A stretch of 64,000 bases of DNA, taken from assembly GCF_900188385.1 (NCBI RefSeq), contig NZ_FZOI01000002.1, positions 402,542-466,541 on the forward strand. Reading direction: 5' to 3'. Below, one piece after another: positions 8,600 to 18,378 of this stretch. Origin of the DNA: Azospirillum sp. RU38E. GTDB lineage: Bacteria > Pseudomonadota > Alphaproteobacteria > Azospirillales > Azospirillaceae. Numbering within the stretch: the stretch's first letter is position 1; each line of letters begins with the position of its first letter. The notes beneath the pieces are model-generated. The model was not told the origin of the DNA. It did no database searches and worked only from the letters and a program-made list of their open reading frames with translations. A program made the position numbers and the translations under genes.

Positions 8600-10374
8600 G
8601 ACTTCTTTCCTCCCACACATTGGAAGCTTTCAGCGGCTTCCTTGTTTCCCGTGCCGTCATAGCGGGCATAGGTTGGATAGGGACAGAGCGGCCGCGTCCG
8701 GCCGGGCCATGGGCTTTGCGGCCCGGCCGTAGCGGTCAGGCTGTCGGGGGCCTGGCCCCGTTCCACCCAGTCGACCATGGCCTGGAAGGCGGCAAAACGG
8801 TCTGTCGCGGGGCCATCGCTGCAATGGCCCATACCCGGCACCGGGAAGACCCGCACGAAGCCGGCGGCCTGTCCGCCATAGCGTTCATCCATCTCCTGAT
8901 ACCAGTTGAGCGTATCATTGATGGAGAAGACCGGATCGGAGACACCATGCGGCACGATCAGCTTGCCGCCACGGGCGCGGAAGGCATCGATATCGGGGGA
9001 CCGTGCCGACATTTCCTCCCAGGCGGATATCTTGAAGGGTGCCGCCACCCGGTGGATCAGGTCACCATCCTTTTGAAAATCAAAACTCAGCTGCTGTTCA
9101 AATATCTGCTGCGGGTCCATGCCCAAGGACCGGGGAGCGGGCGAAAACAGCCCATGCAGGGCGGCCCCGCCGATTACCACATTCAGCGGCGGGACCGGCG
9201 GCTGGGCAAGGCCCAGTTTCCACACCGCCCAATCCGGCGATCCGATCCCGGCATCCCAGGGCCATTCAGTATAAAGGGCGGCACCGCCCTTCCCTTTCGG
9301 CCCGGCCAGCGATTTTTTCAGCGCGGCCAGCTTGCCGGGATCAACACAGACATCCTTGGCGCCGGCGGCGCATTGCACACTTTCCAGCGCTTTTTGTAGT
9401 TTCGGGCCACTGCATTGGCCATAACGGCTGATAATGCCATCGGCAAGCCCATCATCGCCATCGCAGGCATCCAGCACCGCCCGGCGGATCAGCACAAAAT
9501 CATCGGCACTGAACAGCCGCGACAGGGCAGAAACCGACCGCTTGCCCTTTTCATCCGGCGGCAGCAGGGCGCCAAAGACCTGCACATCCCAATTCTGCGC
9601 CAGGGCGGCACGCGGCAGCGACATGCCGGGGGCACCGGCAACAATGCCGTCAAACAGATCGGGGAAGCGGTGGGCGGCCATCAGCCCTTCCTGCCCGCCC
9701 TTGGAACAGCCGGCGAAATAGGAATGGTCGGCCATGCGACCATAAAAGCGACTGATCAGGGCCTTGGCACTGCCCGCAACCGTTTGCAGGGAGGCATAGG
9801 CGTAGTTTCGCCGCGCCTCCGGGTCCCAGCCGAAGGCGACAGGGCCACCACGGGCGGGGTCGCTGTTACTGGCATTGTCATGGCCGGAATCCTGGCTGAC
9901 CACGGCATAGCCCTGGTTGATCGCCGGTTCCGTCAGGCCGGCACCGGGAACCAGCCCCAGCGCATTGCCGATATTGCCATTGGTGCCGCCGCCGCCCTGG
10001 AACAGGAAGCGGCCATTCCAGTTTTCCGGCAGGCGCAAGCGGAAGCGGATTGCGTAATGCTGACCGTCAATGCCCGTGCGCGGTGCCATGGTCGCATCGA
10101 TAACGCAATGCGACTTCAGGGCCGGCGGCGGACCGGCGGGCCGTTCAAACGGCTCCGGCGGCACGGTCGCGCCGTCCGGCAGATAGCGGGCGGCCTGCAC
10201 CTGGGTGGATGCATCAGGCCATTGGCCCAGCATCAGGGCGGCAACGGCCGCACAGCGCCCCGCAAAGGCAGGCTCAGCCGCGCCGGCCGGTGCCGCCCAC
10301 CCCACAATTGCCGTAGAAAGTGACAGCGATGCAGCGCATCCTGCCAACAGCCTGGTTCTGGAGAGCCTGGCCAC
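8596..10374 (-). CDS. Tannase / feruloyl esterase family protein
   Basis: 592 residues, GTG start with GGGAGG five bases upstream, signal peptide ending near AGAAEPAF. Tannase-family hallmarks are visible: nucleophile Ser224 in FAGCSKGGQEG and His517 in PGMGHCSDG, with flanking Cys223 and Cys518 that form the CS-D-HC disulphide, and Asp480 in HGVSDPVF. An acidic loop DACDGDDGLADGII matches the calcium site. Such enzymes release ferulate or gallate from plant cell-wall esters. It is the first gene of the esterase - SGNH - TonB receptor unit. A LacI-type dyad lies upstream at 10427-10442. Confidence 0.92.
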   Translation of the reverse strand: MARLSRTRLLAGCAASLSLSTAIVGWAAPAGAAEPAFAGRCAAVAALMLGQWPDASTQVQAARYLPDGATVPPEPFERPAGPPPALKSHCVIDATMAPRTGIDGQHYAIRFRLRLPENWNGRFLFQGGGGTNGNIGNALGLVPGAGLTEPAINQGYAVVSQDSGHDNASNSDPARGGPVAFGWDPEARRNYAYASLQTVAGSAKALISRFYGRMADHSYFAGCSKGGQEGLMAAHRFPDLFDGIVAGAPGMSLPRAALAQNWDVQVFGALLPPDEKGKRSVSALSRLFSADDFVLIRRAVLDACDGDDGLADGIISRYGQCSGPKLQKALESVQCAAGAKDVCVDPGKLAALKKSLAGPKGKGGAALYTEWPWDAGIGSPDWAVWKLGLAQPPVPPLNVVIGGAALHGLFSPAPRSLGMDPQQIFEQQLSFDFQKDGDLIHRVAAPFKISAWEEMSARSPDIDAFRARGGKLIVPHGVSDPVFSINDTLNWYQEMDERYGGQAAGFVRVFPVPGMGHCSDGPATDRFAAFQAMVDWVERGQAPDSLTATAGPQSPWPGRTRPLCPYPTYARYDGTGNKEAAESFQCVGGKKS

Positions 10375-10426
10375 CTGTACCTCCCGGACTATTCATTTTG
10401 TTCTTAAATATAACCATACTCCCACA

Positions 10427-10442
10427 TTACAAACGATTGCAA
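10427..10442. promoter_or_regulatory. LacI/GalR-type operator-like dyad upstream of esterase operon
   Basis: TTACAAACGATTGCAA is a 16-base imperfect palindrome around a central CG (6 of 8 pairs match), of the TGNAANCGNTTNCA kind bound by LacI-family repressors. It starts 53 bases upstream of the feruloyl esterase start, in AT-rich promoter-like DNA (TATATT follows on the minus strand). No LacI gene is in the window. Confidence 0.4.
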
Positions 10443-10485
10443 CGGCGTTTTTGACAGAATCAGAAAATTCCAGTCATGATGACAT

Positions 10486-10612
10486 AATACCAATCTCCCT
10501 CAGGTGCCGGGCGGGCGCATCCGCGCCCTTGGCTTACGCGCCACGTGGCGCGGGCCGGCGGTCGCCGGTCTCCAACCCGCCTAAAGGTAAACCTTTAGGC
10601 GGGTTGGTATAA
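10486..10612 (+). repeat. Structured intergenic repeat, copy A (short form)
   Basis: Bounded by ATACCAA on the left and TTGGTATAA on the right. It contains in order H1 GGGCGC-ATCC-GCGCCC (10513-10528), then TTGGCT; H2 CGCGCC-ACGT-GGCGCG (10537-10552); H3 CCGGC-GGTC-GCCGG (10555-10568); H4, a 16-base perfect stem with loop TAAA (10572-10607). Loops match the other copies while stems differ and still pair. The left palindrome of copies B and D is absent. It lies between the esterase promoter region and the thiolase terminator. No coding frame is apparent. Confidence 0.8.
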
Positions 10613-10628
10613 TCAACCACACCATGGA

Positions 10629-10671
10629 CAAAAAGAAAGGGCGGCACCCGGATGGTTCCGGGGCCGCCCTT
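10629..10671 (-). terminator. Rho-independent terminator of the thiolase gene
   Basis: On the minus strand, just after the thiolase stop, GGGCGGC pairs with GCCGCCC with further CCGG/CCGG pairing inside, followed by TTTCTTTTT. It isolates the thiolase transcript from the repeat and esterase region. Confidence 0.8.
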
Positions 10672-10699
10672 GCATAGGGTTATTAAGAAGCTGCGCGGA

Positions 10700-11887
10700 T
10701 CAGACCCGTTCCACCACCATGGCAATGCCCTGGCCGCCGCCGATGCACATGGTGACCAAGCCATAGCGCCCGCCGGTGCGGGCCAATTCATAGATTGCCT
10801 TCACGGTAATGATGGCGCCTGTCGCCCCCACCGGATGGCCCAGCGAAACACCACTGCCATTGGGGTTCACCTTGGCCGGGTCGAAGCCCAGCAGCTTAGA
10901 GACCGCACAGGCTTGGGAAGCGAACGCTTCGTTGCTTTCAATCACATCGATATCCGCCAGCGACAGGCCGGCGCGCTGCAGGGCGATAGGCACGGCATGG
11001 ACGGGGCCCAGCCCCATCACCTCCGGCTCCACCCCGGCATGGCCCCAGCCCAGGATGCGGGCCATCGGCTTGATGCCACGGGCGGCGGCGGCATCGACAG
11101 CCATCAGCGTCACCGCCGCCGCCCCGTCATTCACGCCCGAGGCATTGCCCGCTGTCACCGTGCCATCCTTCTTGAAGGCGGGTTTCAGCTTGGCGAAATC
11201 ATCGGGTTTGGCATCGGGCCGCACATGTTCATCGGTGTCGAACAGGCGGGTACCCCCGCGTGCCTTCACCTCCACCGGCAGGATTTGGTCCTTGAAGCGA
11301 CCTTCGGCAATGGCGCGGGCGGCACGGCTGTGGCTTTCCAGCGCCAGCGCATCCTGGGCGGCGCGGTCGATCTCGTGGCGTTCGGCGACATTTTCTGCCG
11401 TGATGCCCATATGGATCTTGTGGAACGGGTCGGTCAGCACCGTCACCATGGCATCCAGCAGGGCAGCATCGCCCATGCGCTGGCCCCAGCGCACAGAGGG
11501 GATGACATGGGGCGACCGGCTCATGCTTTCTGCCCCACCGGCCACGGCCACCTCACATTCCCCCAGCCGGATCATCTGTGCCGCCGAAATGATGGCCTGC
11601 ACGCCGGACCCGCAAAGCCGGTTCAGCGTCAGCGCCGGGGAGGCTGTGGGGATGCCGGCATTCACCGCTGCCACGCGCGCCAGATAGGCATCCTGCGGGC
11701 CAGACGGGATCACCTGCCCCATCACCACATGCTGCACATCCGCCGGGGTCAGCCCGGCGCGGCGCACCGCCTCGGCAATCACCAGACTGCCCAGTTCAGC
11801 CGGCGCAATATCCTTCAGGCTGCCACCGAAACCGCCAATGGCGGTTCGGGTGCCGGAAACGATCACCACCTCGTTCAACGCACCCAT
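10700..11887 (-). CDS. Acetyl-CoA acetyltransferase (thiolase family)
   Basis: 395 residues starting at the ATG at 11887, which has GGGAGG eight bases upstream; the ATG two codons earlier is too close to that SD. Thiolase catalytic residues are all present: Cys92 in LNRLCGSG, His351 in LGHPVGATGA and Cys381 in MCIGGGQG, plus NEAFA. The biosynthetic/degradative type cannot be separated with certainty, but length and motifs fit acetoacetyl-CoA thiolases of ketone-body, amino-acid or polyhydroxybutyrate metabolism. Terminators on both sides make it a monocistronic unit, although it follows the valine operon in the same direction. Confidence 0.93.
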   Translation of the reverse strand: MGALNEVVIVSGTRTAIGGFGGSLKDIAPAELGSLVIAEAVRRAGLTPADVQHVVMGQVIPSGPQDAYLARVAAVNAGIPTASPALTLNRLCGSGVQAIISAAQMIRLGECEVAVAGGAESMSRSPHVIPSVRWGQRMGDAALLDAMVTVLTDPFHKIHMGITAENVAERHEIDRAAQDALALESHSRAARAIAEGRFKDQILPVEVKARGGTRLFDTDEHVRPDAKPDDFAKLKPAFKKDGTVTAGNASGVNDGAAAVTLMAVDAAAARGIKPMARILGWGHAGVEPEVMGLGPVHAVPIALQRAGLSLADIDVIESNEAFASQACAVSKLLGFDPAKVNPNGSGVSLGHPVGATGAIITVKAIYELARTGGRYGLVTMCIGGGQGIAMVVERV

Positions 11888-11971
11888 CAGCATTTCCTCC
11901 CGGATTTGATTTTTTCTATGTTGCTAAGTTAGGTTTTTATCGCACCGCACGCAAGAAACTTTCGCGGATGC

Positions 11972-12000
11972 AAAAAAGGGCCGACCCAAAGGCCGGCCCC
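11972..12000 (-). terminator. Rho-independent terminator of the valine-catabolism operon
   Basis: On the minus strand GGGCCG...CGGCCC with a loop around TTTGGG is followed by TTTTTT (A-run 11972-11977). It lies directly after the enoyl-CoA hydratase stop. Confidence 0.88.
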
Positions 12001-12007
12001 TTCGCCG

Positions 12008-12790
12008 TCAGCGGCCCTTGAAGGCCGGCGGGCGTTTCTCCGCGAAGGCACCCATGCCTTCCTTCTGGTCTTCCAGGCCAAAGGTGCTGTGGAATACCCG
12101 GCGTTCAAACAGCAGCCCTTCCGCCAGGCTGCTTTCAAAGGCGCGATTGACGCTTTCCTTGGCCATCATGGCCACCGGGCGGGACATGGACGCGATCTTT
12201 TCCGCCACCTTCAGCACCTCCGCCATCAGGTCGGCCAGCGGCACCACGCGGGCGACAAGGCCCGACCGCTCCGCCTCTGCCGCATCCATCATCCGGCCGG
12301 TCAGGCACATTTCCATCGCCTTGGCCTTGCCGATGGCGCGGGTCAGGCGCTGGGTGCCGCCGGCACCGGGGATGGTGCCGATGGTGATTTCCGGCTGGCC
12401 GAACTTGGCATTGTCCGCTGCAATGATGAAATCCGCCATCATCGCCAGCTCACAGCCGCCGCCCAGGGCATAGCCGGCCACGGCAGCAATGGTGGGCTTG
12501 CGGCAGGTGGCCAGCCGACCCCATTTCTTGGTGATGAAATCGTTCAGATAGGCATCCATATGGCTGAAGCCCGCCATCTCCTTGATGTCGGCCCCGGCGG
12601 CAAACGCCTTTTGCGACCCGGTGACGACGATGACGCCGATGGCGGGGTCTGCCTCCAGCCCGTTCAGCGCCTGTTCCATCTCCGTCACCAGCGCATCGCA
12701 CAGCGCGTTCAGCGCCTTGGGACGGTTCAGCGTGACGATGCCGACGGCACCCTTGGTTTCAACCAGGATATTCTCGTAGCTCACGGTCAT
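12008..12790 (-). CDS. Enoyl-CoA hydratase (crotonase family)
   Basis: 260 residues. Both catalytic acids of enoyl-CoA hydratase are present: Glu114 in [11 protein letters not shown] and Glu134 in [20 protein letters not shown]. The oxyanion-hole segment AAGADIKEM is also present, so this is a true hydratase rather than an isomerase or hydrolase. It adds water to enoyl-CoA; as the third gene after mmsA and an isobutyryl-CoA-type dehydrogenase, its likely substrate is methacrylyl-CoA in valine breakdown (inference from context). It lies 23 bases after the dehydrogenase and is followed by a terminator. Confidence 0.93.
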   Translation of the reverse strand: MTVSYENILVETKGAVGIVTLNRPKALNALCDALVTEMEQALNGLEADPAIGVIVVTGSQKAFAAGADIKEMAGFSHMDAYLNDFITKKWGRLATCRKPTIAAVAGYALGGGCELAMMADFIIAADNAKFGQPEITIGTIPGAGGTQRLTRAIGKAKAMEMCLTGRMMDAAEAERSGLVARVVPLADLMAEVLKVAEKIASMSRPVAMMAKESVNRAFESSLAEGLLFERRVFHSTFGLEDQKEGMGAFAEKRPPAFKGR

Positions 12791-12813
12791 TTCCCCATTT
12801 CTTGGACGGGTGA

Positions 12814-13953
12814 TCAGGGCTGCAGCAGCCGGCGCGCGATGATCACCCGCATGATCTCGTTGGTGCCTTCCAGGATCTGGTGGACGCGCAAATCCCGCAG
12901 GATGCGTTCCACCGGATAGTCGCGGATGTAACCATAGCCGCCATGAAGCTGCAGCGCATCATTGGCGATCTGGAATCCAGCATCGGTGGCAAATCGCTTG
13001 GCCATGGCGCACCAGGTCGTCGCCTCCGCATGGCCCGCATCCAGCGCCACGGCACCACGATGTACCATCAGCCGTGCGGCATCCAGTTCGGTGGCCATAT
13101 CGGCCAGCTTGAACTGCAAGGCCTGGAACTCATTCAGTTTTTTGCCAAACTGCTGGCGCACGTCCATATGCGCCTTTGCCGCCTCCAGGCAGGCTCGCGC
13201 GCCACCCAGGGAGCAGGAGGCGATGTTGAGCCGCCCGCCATCCAGCCCCTTCATGGCGATCTTGAAGCCATCGCCTTCGGCCCACAGCCGGTTGGCCACA
13301 GGCACACGGGCGTCTTCAAACATCACCTGGGCGGTGGGCTGGCTGTTCCAGCCCATTTTGCGTTCCTTCTTGCCGAAGGAAAGGCCCGGCGTACCCTTTT
13401 CCACCACCAGGCAGGAAATCCCCTTCGGCCCCGGCCCACCGGTGCGCACCATCACCACATAGATGTCAGATGCGCCACCGCCGGAGATGAAGGCCTTGGA
13501 CCCGTTCAGCACATAATGATCGCCATCGCGTTCAGCACGGGTGCGCAATGAGGCGGCATCCGACCCCGCCCCCGGTTCGGTGAGGCAATAGCTGGCGAAA
13601 TGGGCCATGCTGAACAGGTCAGGCAGCCATTTCGCCCGCTGCTCCTCATTGCCGAACGTGTCGATCATCCAGGCCGCCATATTGTGGATGGACAGATAGG
13701 CAGCGGTGGAAGGACAGGCGGCGGACAGTTCCTCAAACAGAATCGCCGCATCCAGGCGGCTAAGCCCGGTACCGCCGAACTGGTCGCGGCAATAAAGCCC
13801 GGCAAAGCCCAGTTCCGCTGCCTTGCGCAGGGTCTCAACCGGGAAAATCTGGTTTTCATCCCAGCCGCCGGCAAAGGGGGCCATATGCTCGGCGGCGAAT
13901 CCACGCGCCAGATCCTGAATGGCGCGCTGGTCCTCGGTCAGATCGAATTCCAT
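12814..13953 (-). CDS. Acyl-CoA dehydrogenase, isobutyryl-CoA dehydrogenase-like
   Basis: 379 residues from the ATG at 13953 (AAGGA nine bases upstream; [20 protein letters not shown] is the family N-terminus). The FAD-binding [16 protein letters not shown] and [11 protein letters not shown], and the C-terminal [20 protein letters not shown], are typical, with catalytic base Glu362 in [30 protein letters not shown] resembles the isobutyryl-CoA (ACAD8-like) branch. It would form methacrylyl-CoA and pass electrons to ETF. The position between mmsA and enoyl-CoA hydratase supports valine catabolism; substrate assignment is inference. Confidence 0.9.
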   Translation of the reverse strand: MEFDLTEDQRAIQDLARGFAAEHMAPFAGGWDENQIFPVETLRKAAELGFAGLYCRDQFGGTGLSRLDAAILFEELSAACPSTAAYLSIHNMAAWMIDTFGNEEQRAKWLPDLFSMAHFASYCLTEPGAGSDAASLRTRAERDGDHYVLNGSKAFISGGGASDIYVVMVRTGGPGPKGISCLVVEKGTPGLSFGKKERKMGWNSQPTAQVMFEDARVPVANRLWAEGDGFKIAMKGLDGGRLNIASCSLGGARACLEAAKAHMDVRQQFGKKLNEFQALQFKLADMATELDAARLMVHRGAVALDAGHAEATTWCAMAKRFATDAGFQIANDALQLHGGYGYIRDYPVERILRDLRVHQILEGTNEIMRVIIARRLLQP

Positions 13954-13970
13954 CTCGGTCGATCCTTGGT

Positions 13971-14030
13971 AAAAGAAAACGGGCGGTGCTGTCTTCAGCC
14001 CTGTTCGGGCCAAAGCCGCAAGCACCGCCC
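13971..14030 (-). terminator. Terminator-like hairpin inside the valine operon
   Basis: On the minus strand GGGCGGTGCT (complement of 14021-14030) pairs with AGCACCGCCC (complement of 13981-13990). A small GCCC/GGGC hairpin is nested inside, and GTTTTCTTTT follows. It lies between mmsA and the acyl-CoA dehydrogenase and overlaps the leader of the latter. It could reduce read-through from mmsA. Confidence 0.6.
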
Positions 14031-14101
14031 CAGTCTGCGGCCCGCCCTGGGAGAGCGTAATAAGGCCGCGATTTCTGAGAAAAGCCGGGGCGGTTGGCCC
14101 C

Positions 14102-15601
14102 TTATCCCATGGTGGGGATGACGAAGCTGGCCCCGTCGCGGATGCCCGATGGCCAGCGCGACGTTACCGTCTTCGTCTTGGTGTAAAAACGCACGCTGTC
14201 CGGCCCATGCTGGTTAAGGTCACCAAAGCTGGACCGCTTCCAGCCGCCGAACGTGTAATAGGCCAGCGGCACCGGGATCGGCACATTGATGCCGACCATG
14301 CCAACATCCACCCGGGCGGCGAAATCACGCGCCGTGTCACCGTCGCGGGTGAAGATAGCGACGCCATTGCCATATTCATGATCGTTCGGCAGGGCCAAGG
14401 CTGCCTCGTAATCGTCGGCGCGCACCACGGACAGCACGGGACCGAAGATTTCTTCCTTATAAATCCGCATGTCCGGCGTTACCCGGTCAAACAGCACACC
14501 GCCCATGTAGAAGCCATTTTCATAGCCCTGCAGGGTCAGTTCGCGGCCATCCACGACCAGTTCGGCCCCTTCCTTGATGCCGATATCGACATAGGCCTTG
14601 ATCTTGTCCAGATGCTGGCGGGTGACGACGGGGCCGAAATCCGCCGTCGGATCGGTGGAGGGGCCGACGCGCAGCGTGCGCACCCGGCTGGCCAGCCGGT
14701 CGACCAGAATGTCCGCCGTCTTCTGGCCCACCGGTACCGCCACGGAAATGGCCATGCAGCGTTCACCAGCCGAGCCATAGCCGGCCCCGATCAGCGCATC
14801 AACCACCTGATCCATATCGGCATCGGGCATGATCAGCGCATGGTTCTTGGCCCCGCCGAACGCCTGCACCCGCTTGCCATTGGCCGTGCCGCGGGCATAG
14901 ATATACTCCCCAATCGGGGTGGAACCGACAAAGCCCACCGCCTTGATATCCGGGTGGTCAAGGATGGCGTCCACCACTTCCTTATCGCCATTCACCACAT
15001 TCAAAATGCCCTTGGGCAGCCCGGCCTCGGCCATCAATTCCGCCAGCAACAGCGGCACGGACGGGTCACGCTCCGACGGCTTCAGGATGAAGGCGTTGCC
15101 GCAGGCAATGGCGGGCGCGAATTTCCACATCGGGATCATGGCGGGGAAATTGAACGGCGTGATGCCGGCCACCACGCCTAGCGGCTGGCGCATCGAATAC
15201 ATGTCGATGCCGGGGCCGGCCCCTTCGGTGAATTCCCCCTTCAACAGGTGTGGAATGCCGATGGCAAATTCCACCACCTCCAGCCCGCGCTGGATATCGC
15301 CCTTGGCATCGGGGATAGTCTTGCCATGTTCCAGGGCCAGTTTCAGGGCCAGCTTGTCGAAATCCCGGTTCAGCAGTTCCAGGAATTTCATCAGCACGCG
15401 GGCGCGTTTCTGCGGGTTGGTGGCGGCCCAGGCCGGCTGCGCCGCCTTGGCATTGGCCACGGCTTCGGCCAGTTCCAAGGCGCTGGCCAGCGGCACCTCG
15501 GCAGAAATTTCACCTGTCATGGGGGTGAAGACCGGCGCGAAACGGCCGGATTTTCCTTCGACGCGCGCGCCACCGACAAAGTGATACAGCTTATCGACCA
15601 C
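14102..15601 (-). CDS. mmsA: Methylmalonate-semialdehyde dehydrogenase (CoA-acylating)
   Basis: 499 residues, GTG start with GGAGG five bases upstream. It is an aldehyde-dehydrogenase fold with the MmsA features [36 protein letters not shown] and catalytic Cys282 in [11 protein letters not shown]. The C-terminal [19 protein letters not shown] is characteristic of this CoA-dependent member. It converts methylmalonate semialdehyde to propionyl-CoA in valine and thymine breakdown. It heads the leftward operon with the acyl-CoA dehydrogenase and enoyl-CoA hydratase. Genes for 3-hydroxyisobutyryl-CoA hydrolase and 3-hydroxyisobutyrate dehydrogenase are not here. Confidence 0.95.
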   Translation of the reverse strand: MVDKLYHFVGGARVEGKSGRFAPVFTPMTGEISAEVPLASALELAEAVANAKAAQPAWAATNPQKRARVLMKFLELLNRDFDKLALKLALEHGKTIPDAKGDIQRGLEVVEFAIGIPHLLKGEFTEGAGPGIDMYSMRQPLGVVAGITPFNFPAMIPMWKFAPAIACGNAFILKPSERDPSVPLLLAELMAEAGLPKGILNVVNGDKEVVDAILDHPDIKAVGFVGSTPIGEYIYARGTANGKRVQAFGGAKNHALIMPDADMDQVVDALIGAGYGSAGERCMAISVAVPVGQKTADILVDRLASRVRTLRVGPSTDPTADFGPVVTRQHLDKIKAYVDIGIKEGAELVVDGRELTLQGYENGFYMGGVLFDRVTPDMRIYKEEIFGPVLSVVRADDYEAALALPNDHEYGNGVAIFTRDGDTARDFAARVDVGMVGINVPIPVPLAYYTFGGWKRSSFGDLNQHGPDSVRFYTKTKTVTSRWPSGIRDGASFVIPTMG

Positions 15602-15820
15602 AGGTTCCTCCCTCGCTTATTAAGGGGAAGGTGGCACGGGATGGGATGCACGGCAAGGCGAGAACATCCTAGCTGGATGTGCGAAAATGCCAATATTGCA
15701 CTACCACCGACAGCCCACCAAGTTGCCGCCATTGTAACTGGAGAAAAGCTGGGATATCGCTTGATACAGATCCTGCACCTGATCGCGCGGTGAAAGTCGC
15801 TGGCAATGAAGGAGATTTTC

Positions 15821-18214
15821 GTGACGGCTAAGCCTGAAAGAAGCCCCAACCCCTTCACCAATGCCATTGCGGGCTTATCCGTCTGTCAACCCGCACCTTT
15901 CTTCGTGCAGATCGGCAGTTGTGACGGCTTCCGATTCGACCCCTTGCCTTCCCTCATTGGAGAGCATCATCTTTCGGGGGTGATTGTTGAACATGCCCAA
16001 ACGCAGTTCGAAAAATTAAATATCCTATATAACGGCTCCACCAAGATAAAACCCATCAAATGTATGATTACTGCCAATGACGGGCCGCGAACTGTATATC
16101 GTTTCAAGCCAGAAGCCATTAGACAGGGCCTGCTACCCCATCATTTTGCCAGGATCTCCGCTGCCACGGTCGATGCAATACTGATCGATCCTCGTGTTAC
16201 TGGGCCGACAGCTCTGAAGGAAGAAACCCGTGAATTATTAAGAAAACTGATTGAAGCCGTGGAAATTAACGGCTTTCGCTTTGGAAGTCTCTTCAAAATG
16301 GCGGGCGTGTCGCGGATTGATATCCTGCGACTGGAAGCAGAAATTCACAATTTTTCTCTTATAAATTTATTCGATTTCAACCGTTGGCGCCCTGCAATTG
16401 TTTATTACGGTCATCAGCATTTGAGCCCATCAGATCGTCGGGCCGCTCTCGATCTGATGACCCGCCATGGCTATAATATAATCGAACAGCTATATGATAC
16501 TTTGGCTATCCTGCGACCAGGCGTTGCCCCGATCAATCGTGAAGCTGCCACCGCAATTTTGGACTTGGGCAACCGACTATTTAACGAAGGTCGGCTGACA
16601 GATGCCTTCACCCTGTCAGATCACTTGGCAAGCTTGGCGGGACAGACGATCCCCGGCTCCCTGCTGCTGCGTGCAAGATGCCATAATGACCAGAACCGCA
16701 TGCTGGACGCCGCCGCAGACTTGCGTCGTTTTCGTGATCTTACAGGCTCTTTAAGTGGTCTTGAAAACCTTACTGTCGACATATTCAACAAATCCAACGT
16801 AGCGATTCATCAATTGCAAAGGGAAAACCGGTTTGACGAGGCTGCGGATATTGCTGAAAATCTGGTGGCACTGACACCGGGCTGGGCTCCAATGGTGGCC
16901 AATGCTACCAGGTTGATGTCCTCATTGGGCAGGACAGAAGAAGCAACCAGGTACGCCCGTCAGCTTCTTAAGCTAGAGCCAGAAAATGAGATGGCTAATC
17001 AACTACTCTTTTGGGACGCTCGTCAAGCCGGCGATAAGACAGCACAACGCCAGTACCTCCTGCGACTCGCCGAAATCAAGCAATCGGATAATCCCCCCCA
17101 CGTCCGTCTCCAACTGTTTTTGGGTTTGCTGAACCTGCTGTTGGCGCCAATGAAGGCCGCCCCCGGCGACATCCAATTGGCCCGGCATATTGCCAGCAGA
17201 GCGGAAAAGCTTACTGACGCTGAAATCCAGGACGATGAAACCGCAAAAAATTGGTTTCGCTTCTTCCATCTGATCATCCAAGCGGTAATGATGGAGCAGG
17301 AACTGGGTGAGAATCCCGTGGGGCAGGCGACCGCCCCTACCAGCTGTGTGTCAAGCACAGGTTCGGTAATGAGCACATTTGACATTACAATGATCGCCCA
17401 AAAGATAGGCGCCAAAGCGGTGTTTCTTGTCGCCGCTGACGAGAAATATTTCCGTCTTTATGCCCGTATTTTCGCTCTTTCGGCTCTAAAAAATTCTGAT
17501 GTTCCCTGCCTCATTATCATCCATGTAATTGGTGGTCATGGAAGGTTGGTTCAACTGGCCAACTCTTTGGGAATAGTTGATGATCGGCTGATACTGACGG
17601 CAGATGATTTTGATCCGGCAGCGGTTACCACGATCTGTGTCGATGCACCACCAGACAATATTGCGGCCGTTCCTCTGGCTCATTTCCAAAGCGTGCGCTT
17701 TGCGCAAGCCGATTACCTTCTTTCTAGCTTAGAATTACCCATTTTCATATCAGATATTGATTGCATCTTGCTGATGGGAGTCCACGATCTTTTACAAAAA
17801 ACAAAACAAAATGATATTGTTTTCAACTACAATGATATTGGAAAACAGGTGGGAGATGTACTTACCGCGAATCTTCTTTTAATGAACCCAACGCAATACG
17901 GAAAAATGTACGCTGGATTTTTACGTGACTATTTGTACAGAGCACTCAAGAAACAAGAGGTATCTCGATGGATAGATCAAATCGCACTTTTAATGATTGT
18001 CAATCACGCACAAATCAATGAAATTCCAATTAATTTTGGATACTTTGAGAATGAGTATGATATAAACAATGGCATGTACCGGTCAATTCCAGATAAGCCT
18101 TTCAGGTTTCTTTCCCTGTTCCGTACATTTGACTTAGACAGCCTTGAGCCCAAGATACGGGAATGGGAAGAAGCTCTGTCAGTGTCACGGCAACCCTGGC
18201 CACCCGCCCTCTGA
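15821..18214 (+). CDS. FkbM-like / TPR / glycosyltransferase-like fusion protein
   Basis: About 797 residues from the GTG at 15821, which has AAGGAG six bases upstream; an ATG at 15806 has no comparable SD. Three parts can be seen. Residues about 25-225 resemble FkbM methyltransferases (FFVQIGSCDGFRFDPL, then GVIVEHAQTQFEKL). About 230-430 is helical with TPR-like repeats (LDLGNRLFNEGRLTDAF, RENRFDEAADIAENLV, MSSLGRTEEATRYARQLL). About 515-797 resembles a nucleotide-sugar transferase with ISDIDCILL as a possible DxD. The methyltransferase part may be inactive, since the usual GxNxG is GSCDG. The 3' third is clearly more AT-rich than flanking genes, a sign of transfer. The exact role is unknown; surface glycan assembly is an inference. 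Confidence 0.6.
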   Translation: MTAKPERSPNPFTNAIAGLSVCQPAPFFVQIGSCDGFRFDPLPSLIGEHHLSGVIVEHAQTQFEKLNILYNGSTKIKPIKCMITANDGPRTVYRFKPEAIRQGLLPHHFARISAATVDAILIDPRVTGPTALKEETRELLRKLIEAVEINGFRFGSLFKMAGVSRIDILRLEAEIHNFSLINLFDFNRWRPAIVYYGHQHLSPSDRRAALDLMTRHGYNIIEQLYDTLAILRPGVAPINREAATAILDLGNRLFNEGRLTDAFTLSDHLASLAGQTIPGSLLLRARCHNDQNRMLDAAADLRRFRDLTGSLSGLENLTVDIFNKSNVAIHQLQRENRFDEAADIAENLVALTPGWAPMVANATRLMSSLGRTEEATRYARQLLKLEPENEMANQLLFWDARQAGDKTAQRQYLLRLAEIKQSDNPPHVRLQLFLGLLNLLLAPMKAAPGDIQLARHIASRAEKLTDAEIQDDETAKNWFRFFHLIIQAVMMEQELGENPVGQATAPTSCVSSTGSVMSTFDITMIAQKIGAKAVFLVAADEKYFRLYARIFALSALKNSDVPCLIIIHVIGGHGRLVQLANSLGIVDDRLILTADDFDPAAVTTICVDAPPDNIAAVPLAHFQSVRFAQADYLLSSLELPIFISDIDCILLMGVHDLLQKTKQNDIVFNYNDIGKQVGDVLTANLLLMNPTQYGKMYAGFLRDYLYRALKKQEVSRWIDQIALLMIVNHAQINEIPINFGYFENEYDINNGMYRSIPDKPFRFLSLFRTFDLDSLEPKIREWEEALSVSRQPWPPAL

Positions 18215-18378
18215 GGAGGTATGCGGAGCCTGGGGGCTATGCGATCATTTGATCGAAAGAGGCGGTCGGCGGCATTTTGCTTAAAGACCACCTAACCCTT
18301 TGGACTATGCCCTGGCCCTTCCCGCCCACCACCATTGCTGTATGTTTCCAGCAGAGGCACGCAGGGGAGACGCAGCAA

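Noticed and set aside
18241-18256. CGATC-ATTT-GATCG dyad upstream of the XRE gene
   Set aside because: Only five-base arms and far from the GTG start; too weak to call an operator.
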